Origin: JAJXUB01 sp047974805
GTDB lineage: Bacteria; Actinomycetota; Actinomycetes; Actinomycetales; Dermatophilaceae
Length of the DNA: 64,000 bases
Assembly: GCA_047974805.1 (NCBI GenBank)
Contig: JBKECS010000035.1
Location: 1 to 64,000, forward strand
Direction of reading: 5' to 3'
Position 1 is the stretch's first letter. Every line of letters begins with the position of its first letter. The notes beneath the pieces were generated by a model. That model was not told the DNA's origin and ran no database searches. It saw only the letters and a program-made list of their open reading frames with translations. Both the position numbers and the translations under genes were made by a program. Positions 59,184 through 64,000 of this stretch are shown piece after piece.

Positions 59184-59196
59184 TAGCCTTGCCTGC
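59184..59196 (+). promoter_or_regulatory. Leaderless promoter of large membrane protein gene
   Basis: TAGCCT (59184-59189) is followed by 7 bases and the GTG at 59197. This fixes that start against the ATG at 59233. Confidence 0.55.
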
Positions 59197-61479
59197 GTGA
59201 GCGCCATCCACCCCGTCGACCGACGGCGGAACATGTGGGCTGGGTGGATGATCCTCCTGGTTGCCGTGGCTGCCCTGCTCGTCAACGGCACCAGTGCGTA
59301 TGCCGCAACCGCCGATGTCGCACACCGGTCCCCGGCGTATGCCGCCTCCGCGCCTACGCGCGCGGGCGTCACAGCAGACGCGCCACCGCCTGGCTCCACC
59401 ATCGTCATCGGCACCGGCGGGTTGACCTGGTCGGATGTCTCCGAGCAGGTCACGCCCAGCCTGTGGGCCATCCTCGCTCGTGGTTCCACCGCGGCAATGA
59501 CGATTCGTTCGGTGTGGACGAACACCTGCCCCGTCGACGGATGGCTGGGCTTGGGCAGCGGCGCACGAGCCGCCGCGCCATTGCCGGACGGGACAGTGAA
59601 GCGCACCACGAACGATCCGTGCCCGCCGATCTCCGGCGTCACCGACGGCACCATCACCGCATGGTCCTCCTACCAAGACGCAGCGGATGCCAACCGGTTC
59701 GAAGCCCATCTGGGCCTGATCGGTGATCAAGCGGCGAAGGCCGGGGTCTGTGTTCAAGGGATCGGACCCGGCGGCGCACTCGCCTCGGCGCGATCCGATG
59801 GGACCGTGCCGAAGGCATACGACGTCCCGGGTGGTTCCGGTGCCGGCTTGGATCCCAGCGAGGGCGCACGCCTGGAGACTTTGATTCGCGAGTGCCCGCT
59901 GACCGTCATCGACGTCGGATCACTGCGTGACCCAGCGGACGTGGCCCCTGGAGAACCGACCCAGGGAACTCGGGAGGAGCAACTCCGCGACATCGACGCC
60001 CGGATCGGCCGGATCGTCTCGGCCGCACCGGCCGGAAGCACTCTCTTGCTGGGAAGCCTGTCCGACGCGGGCCGGACCGAACGACTGCGTCTGGCGGCCG
60101 CGCTCGGGCCGGAGTTTTCCGCGGGATCCCTGGTCTCACCCTCCACCCGCCAGCCGGGGCTGGTCCAGGCTCAAGACCTGACCGTGACGGCCTTGTCCCT
60201 GGCCGGCATACCTGCGCCGATCGGCCTGGGCGGCGCCGTGCTCGGCAGCGAGCCGGCCGGAGCCGAGGCCGCGACGCGTTGGCAGGCGCTTGTCGACTAT
60301 GACCAGGCCAGCCACGAGGTTCATTCCCTGGTACCGCCGTTCTTCAACGGCCTGGTGTATGCCCAGCTGGTCATCTACCTGATCGTCGCCTTGTTCTGGA
60401 AGGGTCGCATCGGGCGCGAGGAGACCAGACTGCGCTCTCTGGGGCTGGTCCGAGACGTCGCGGTGCTCGCAGCGTCGGTCCCGGTCTCGACTTTCCTGGC
60501 CAATCTCCTTCCCTGGTGGCGCACCGCAGCGCCCATGCTCGCCATCGTCGGGTCGGTGACCCTCTTCGCGGCGACGATCACGATCGTGGCCCTGGGTGGC
60601 CCGTGGCGCCGGACCCGCTTCGGCGCCATGCTTGTCGTCGGTCTGGCCACCATGGCCGTTCTCGCGATCGATGTCATGACCGGGTCCCGACTGCAGCTGT
60701 CCTCACTGATGGGGCTGCAACCAGTCATAGGCGGCCGGTATTACGGCATGGGCAACGTAACCTTCGCCCTGTTCGCCACCTCGGCGCTGATAGTCGCCAC
60801 CATCGTGGCGAACCGGCTCGTCGTCCAGGGCCGACGCCGGGATGCTGCCCTGGCCGCTGCGGTCATCGGCGGTTTGGCCGTGGTCATCGACGGGGCACCC
60901 TTTTTCGGTGCCGACGGCGGCGGGCCGCCGGCGCTGGTGCCAGCGCTGGTCTACCTGGTGCTGGCCATTCTTGGACTGAAGTTGACCTTCACGCGTGGCC
61001 TGGTGATCGCCCTGGCGACCGCCGCCCTCTTCCTCCTGGTCTCCTTCCTCGATTGGCTCCGCCCCGCAGCCTCTCGAAGCCACCTGGGCGGCTTCTTCCA
61101 GGCCATACTCGACGGCTCGGCCTGGGACATCGTCGCGCGCAAGGGCGGACAAAACCTCGGCATTCTCTTCGGCAATTTCCGGTTAACCTTGTTGGTCCCC
61201 ATCGCGCTGCTCTTCGTCATCTATGTCCTGGCCCGGCCGACGTCCTGGGGGGCGCAGTCACTGCGCCGCTCCTTTCAGGCCGCTCCGGTCCTGCGACCGG
61301 GCCTGATCGCCATCGTCATCATGTTGACCATCGGTTTCGCCGTCAACGACTCCGGGGTCGCGATCCCGGCGGTGGGGGCGACGATCCTCATCCCCTTCGT
61401 TATCGCGACGTCGGTGCGCATCCTGCAAGAGGACGTCAGGGGGCAGGATCCCGCCGAATTGACCGCGCACGAACGCTGA
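59197..61479 (+). CDS. Large polytopic protein with phosphatase-like outer domain
   Basis: I recognise the general type, a conserved actinobacterial membrane protein, not its function. The 760-residue protein has a signal/anchor helix (about 15-35), an outer domain (about 60-370) that begins TIVIGTGGLTWSDVSEQ and TPSLWAILARGSTAAMT, which resembles the alkaline phosphatase superfamily core, and TCPVDGWLGLGSG. About ten helices follow (380-740) with GGRYYGMGNVTFALFATSA and FGADGGGPPALVPALVYL, which are the best-conserved stretches. Its 3' end overlaps the convergent mannosyltransferase gene by 44 bases. An envelope glycan or lipid role is plausible from context. Confidence 0.8.
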   Translation: MSAIHPVDRRRNMWAGWMILLVAVAALLVNGTSAYAATADVAHRSPAYAASAPTRAGVTADAPPPGSTIVIGTGGLTWSDVSEQVTPSLWAILARGSTAAMTIRSVWTNTCPVDGWLGLGSGARAAAPLPDGTVKRTTNDPCPPISGVTDGTITAWSSYQDAADANRFEAHLGLIGDQAAKAGVCVQGIGPGGALASARSDGTVPKAYDVPGGSGAGLDPSEGARLETLIRECPLTVIDVGSLRDPADVAPGEPTQGTREEQLRDIDARIGRIVSAAPAGSTLLLGSLSDAGRTERLRLAAALGPEFSAGSLVSPSTRQPGLVQAQDLTVTALSLAGIPAPIGLGGAVLGSEPAGAEAATRWQALVDYDQASHEVHSLVPPFFNGLVYAQLVIYLIVALFWKGRIGREETRLRSLGLVRDVAVLAASVPVSTFLANLLPWWRTAAPMLAIVGSVTLFAATITIVALGGPWRRTRFGAMLVVGLATMAVLAIDVMTGSRLQLSSLMGLQPVIGGRYYGMGNVTFALFATSALIVATIVANRLVVQGRRRDAALAAAVIGGLAVVIDGAPFFGADGGGPPALVPALVYLVLAILGLKLTFTRGLVIALATAALFLLVSFLDWLRPAASRSHLGGFFQAILDGSAWDIVARKGGQNLGILFGNFRLTLLVPIALLFVIYVLARPTSWGAQSLRRSFQAAPVLRPGLIAIVIMLTIGFAVNDSGVAIPAVGATILIPFVIATSVRILQEDVRGQDPAELTAHER

Positions 61480-62878
61480 CCCAGCCGATGGCCACCCAGG
61501 CCGCGAAGGCGGCATACGGGGCGACGTACCGTCGAATCCCCAGGGTTAGCTGGGCCACCCTAGGAGTCATCCCAAGCACCCGCCCAGGCACGTATGCAGC
61601 GGCCATGACCACCCCACGGGCGAGCAGCACCAGATCCAGGCGCGATGCGGCCAAGCTGGCCAGCACAGCCCACGTCAGCACGTCGTACCAGGGCAACGAA
61701 TAGGGCGCTGCCAAGGTATAGGCGGTGGTCAAAACAAGCGTCATGCGGGCGGCGGTGCCCTCCGGAGTGTCCGGCGCCAGGCCCGCCGTGATCCGCCACA
61801 GCGCATACGCCAGCGCAAGGGCGATGATCACCGCACCTACGCTGATCATCGTGCGAACCGTGGAGCCCGCCAGCGGCCCGGTCATGGTGTCCAGCAACGG
61901 CCGCCACGGAGTTGCCAGGGACACATATCGGCGCACCGTCCACACCTGGTCATAAACGTGCACGTTGAACGGGAGGTGCACCAGCACGAGCGTCGCCAAC
62001 GCTGCAGCTCCGGCGGAGATCAGGCGGCGGGACGCCCCGCGGCGGCTCCCCAGCCACCACGACAGGCCGAGGGCGAGCAGCACGAGTGCGTACGTCGCCT
62101 TGGTCGCTGCCGCGAGGCCACCGAACACCCCGGCCAGGGCAGGTGATCGGCCGGCCAACGCGATCGCCGACACGGCAAACGGAACGGCGATGACATCGAC
62201 ATGAGCGCCGAAGAGGCCGAGTCCGAGCACCAGCGGATTCAGCGTCCACAGCACATCGACCCGGGTGTGGTCCGCGGTCAACCGGCGCAGCAGCCAGCGG
62301 GTCGCCAACCAGGCGAGCACGAGCACGACCTGCCACACCCAGACGATCTCGCGCAGGTTCGCCCCGCCGATGCCGGCGGCCAGTCCCTGCAGCAGCGTCG
62401 CCAGCGGCCCGTAGACACTCGGCGCGGTCGTCCACGGCGCCTCGACGGCACTGGTCACCGGGTCGTGACCGCCGGCCCAGTCGATCGGCGCCTGGGTGTA
62501 GGGGTCGCCGCCGCCTACGAAGATACGACCATAGGCGGCGTAGTTGACGTGGTCGGCTGACCCGAACGGTTGGGTGAGCAGCACGAGCACTCCCAGCACG
62601 CCGAGCAGCCACCAGGGCAGGGCGCGCAGCCGTTGCACGCCCGGGGTGGTGGAGGCACGTAAGGCGGCATACGTCCCTGCGGCACCGATGACGTAGGCGC
62701 CCCACAGGCACCCGGTGACCGCGGCTGGGGTCAGCGTGATCGGCAGCCAACTGCCCGGCGCCCAGCCAGATGGCCCGAGAGCGGGTCGGGCGGCGTTGTC
62801 CGCGGAGGCGCCGACGAGGACGAACAGACCGATCGCCACCCCAATCGGCCCGAGCAGGCGGCGCTCAGCGGCCAACAC
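61436..62878 (-). CDS. MptB-like polyprenol-phosphomannose mannosyltransferase
   Basis: The 480-residue GT-C type enzyme has about twelve helices. SADHVNYAAYGRIFVGGGDPY in the first outer loop and GPLATLLQGLAAGIGG match the MptB/GT87-like alpha-1,6-mannosyltransferases of corynebacteria and relatives. WTLNPLVLGLGLFGAHVDV and AATKATYALVLLALG are also typical. It would build the mannan backbone of lipomannan. It starts at GTG 62878 inside the last 14 bases of the GT2 gene, so both are coupled. Its end overlaps the convergent large membrane protein gene. Confidence 0.82.
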   Translation of the reverse strand: MLAAERRLLGPIGVAIGLFVLVGASADNAARPALGPSGWAPGSWLPITLTPAAVTGCLWGAYVIGAAGTYAALRASTTPGVQRLRALPWWLLGVLGVLVLLTQPFGSADHVNYAAYGRIFVGGGDPYTQAPIDWAGGHDPVTSAVEAPWTTAPSVYGPLATLLQGLAAGIGGANLREIVWVWQVVLVLAWLATRWLLRRLTADHTRVDVLWTLNPLVLGLGLFGAHVDVIAVPFAVSAIALAGRSPALAGVFGGLAAATKATYALVLLALGLSWWLGSRRGASRRLISAGAAALATLVLVHLPFNVHVYDQVWTVRRYVSLATPWRPLLDTMTGPLAGSTVRTMISVGAVIIALALAYALWRITAGLAPDTPEGTAARMTLVLTTAYTLAAPYSLPWYDVLTWAVLASLAASRLDLVLLARGVVMAAAYVPGRVLGMTPRVAQLTLGIRRYVAPYAAFAAWVAIGWVSVRARSIRRDPAP

Positions 62879-63569
62879 CGCGATAGCCCCGGGACAGCAG
62901 GGCCCGCCAGACCCCGAGGTATTGCCGCCCGCGGTGCATCTGCCCGCGCCACCCCGCCCCGGTCACCCGATGATGCAGGTCGCACGGGACTTCCTGAACT
63001 GCCAAACCGGCTCGCAGGACGTCGATGGTCATGCCCGCCTCGACGCCCCAGCCCGCAGCGAAAGGCTTCGCCGCGGCCAAGGCGGTCTGGTTCAGGCACC
63101 GCATCCCCGACAGTGGTTGAGTGGCGCGCCAACCGGTGAGCTGGAGGATGCCGGCCCGGGCTAAGCCGACGACCAGGCCGTGCCCTCCCCCGGCGCCCGC
63201 CTGGGGAGGCAGCCGCGCAATCGTCAGGTCGGCCTCTCCGGCCCGGATGGGCGGCAGCAGGGCAGCGACGTTGGCCGCTGAGGCTTCCAGGTCAGCGTCG
63301 ACGAACAACACTGCGTATGCCGCCGCTCCGGCGCCGATCACGGCCGCGACATGGTCGGCCCCGGTGGTCATCGCCGCAGCCTTCCCGCGATTGCGCGGGT
63401 GACGCAGGACGGTGGCTCCCGCCGCCGCCGCAACGGCTGCGGTCTCATCGGTGCTGCCGTCATCGACCACCACGACAAGGTCGACACCTTCGACGCCAGC
63501 CGTCGCAGTGACCGTGGACTCGATCCGGGCAGCCTCGTTCAGTGCCGGGACGATCGCCGCGATCGGCAT
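62865..63569 (-). CDS. GT2-family glycosyltransferase
   Basis: A 234-residue cytoplasmic GT-A enzyme. AAIVPALNEAARIESTV, VVVVDDGSTDETAAVA, HPRNRGKAAAMTTG and VLFVDADLEA (DxD) are the polyprenyl-phosphate mannose/glucose synthase-like motifs. With the MptB-like gene overlapping it by 14 bases, it may make the lipid-linked sugar donor or a related step. ATG 63569 is preferred because homologues start at PIAAIVPALNE; ATG 63602 is 8 bases after the stop of the gene before and is possible. Confidence 0.85.
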   Translation of the reverse strand: MPIAAIVPALNEAARIESTVTATAGVEGVDLVVVVDDGSTDETAAVAAAAGATVLRHPRNRGKAAAMTTGADHVAAVIGAGAAAYAVLFVDADLEASAANVAALLPPIRAGEADLTIARLPPQAGAGGGHGLVVGLARAGILQLTGWRATQPLSGMRCLNQTALAAAKPFAAGWGVEAGMTIDVLRAGLAVQEVPCDLHHRVTGAGWRGQMHRGRQYLGVWRALLSRGYRGVGR

Positions 63570-63610
63570 CGCCTCACGCTCGCCGTGGTCGCCGGAGGTC
63601 ATCAGCGTGC

Positions 63611-64000
63611 TCAGCGCAGGGTGATCTGCCGGGACAACACACCAGACTTGGCACGCCGTTCCTCCCCGGTCAGTGGCTCGGAGTCCTCCAGTGAGGCCCG
63701 GTAGCGGCCCATCCACTCCGCCAGCGGCTCCTCATAGGCGTCTGCTGGCAACGTCGGGTCAAGATCGAACACCGGAACCAGGAGGCCGCAGGTGCGGAAG
63801 GCGCCGAGGAGTCGGGTGGCCTCGCCGAGGCCGGCGCTGCCGGCAGCCCAGAGCCGAGCCAGCGCATCGGTCGCCTGGTCCTCCGCATCCGGCAGGACAA
63901 GCCGGACGTGGGTCCGATCGCCAATGCGATGCCAATATGCCGATGGGGTGCGTTCGAGCTTCGTTGTGGGGATCGCGGACGCGTTGGCTTGCTCCAACGA
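63611..64000 (-). CDS. DUF5926-like protein, C-terminal part
   Basis: Only the last 129 or so residues lie in the window; the gene runs past the right edge. SAYWHRIGDRTHVRLVLP and ARLWAAGSAGLGEATRLLGAFR look like the C-terminal part of DUF5926 proteins of actinobacteria, which often sit next to a GT2 gene. No motif in this part gives a function. It ends 41 bases before the GT2 start and is probably in the same unit. Confidence 0.6.
   Translation of the reverse strand, partial: SLEQANASAIPTTKLERTPSAYWHRIGDRTHVRLVLPDAEDQATDALARLWAAGSAGLGEATRLLGAFRTCGLLVPVFDLDPTLPADAYEEPLAEWMGRYRASLEDSEPLTGEERRAKSGVLSRQITLR

Overview
The window is ordinary chromosome from a GC-rich actinobacterium. DUF222/HNH endonuclease, CopD-CtaG fusion, EtfD, GT87 and MptB-like mannosyltransferases, a bifunctional-type Dcd, a DtxR/IdeR iron box and many leaderless TANNNT promoters together point to the Micrococcales, and the overall protein style suggests the Intrasporangiaceae/Dermatophilaceae area. 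The genus cannot be fixed from sequence reading alone. GC is about two thirds throughout, and I see no prophage, complete insertion sequence, rRNA or origin.

Left edge (1-1164): one intact type I-E-like CRISPR repeat at the first base, a frame-broken DUF3800 gene and a large nested dyad, closed by tRNA-Ser(TGA), whose 3' end faces this small accessory patch. 1297-10425: a small YtxH-like protein, cysteine synthesis (cysE, cysK), the membrane ETF:menaquinone oxidoreductase etfD, a four-gene osmoprotectant ABC importer, cutA, dcd and tRNA-Gly(CCC). 10727-25769: fatty/amino acid catabolism and copper/oxidase assembly: a FadE5-like acyl-CoA dehydrogenase, a DUF222/HNH gene, a nitrilase-type amidase, a CopD-CtaG fusion, MFS plus glutaryl-CoA dehydrogenase, an unknown 486-residue protein, and a branched-chain 2-oxoacid dehydrogenase operon. 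The two acyl-CoA dehydrogenases and the 2-oxoacid dehydrogenase yield electrons and acyl-CoAs; EtfD would pass the ETF electrons to menaquinone.

26000-34142: a small OB-like protein, a secreted 1011-residue subtilase, an aromatic/histidinol-phosphate aminotransferase, a holin-like membrane protein, a membrane-anchored VWA protein and galE. 34308-41648: cydABDC for cytochrome bd, running straight into a BlaI-type repressor and an M56 metalloprotease; a CTAC-N5-GTAG dyad lies upstream of cydA. 41739-44357: feoABC ferrous iron uptake under a DtxR-type box, divergent from a bioD-like gene. 45263-48257: purB, a VOC protein and an rRNA methyltransferase-like SpoU protein.

48340-51636 holds three overlapping genes for unrecognised single-pass envelope proteins, convergent with an unrecognised polytopic protein; this is the best candidate in the window for an undescribed system. 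51648-64000: a HAD phosphatase, serS, a DinB-like protein, a lipid kinase with a 58-residue insertion, a GT87-pheA overlap, a LysE exporter, a large unknown membrane protein with a phosphatase-like outer domain, an MptB-like mannosyltransferase, a GT2 enzyme and the 3' part of a DUF5926-like gene. The last group suggests cell envelope mannan or lipoglycan work. Two sequence-wide patterns stand out: leaderless promoters with a fixed 6-base gap between TANNNT and the start codon, and a strong excess of GGCATAC/GTATGCC that overrides codon bias.
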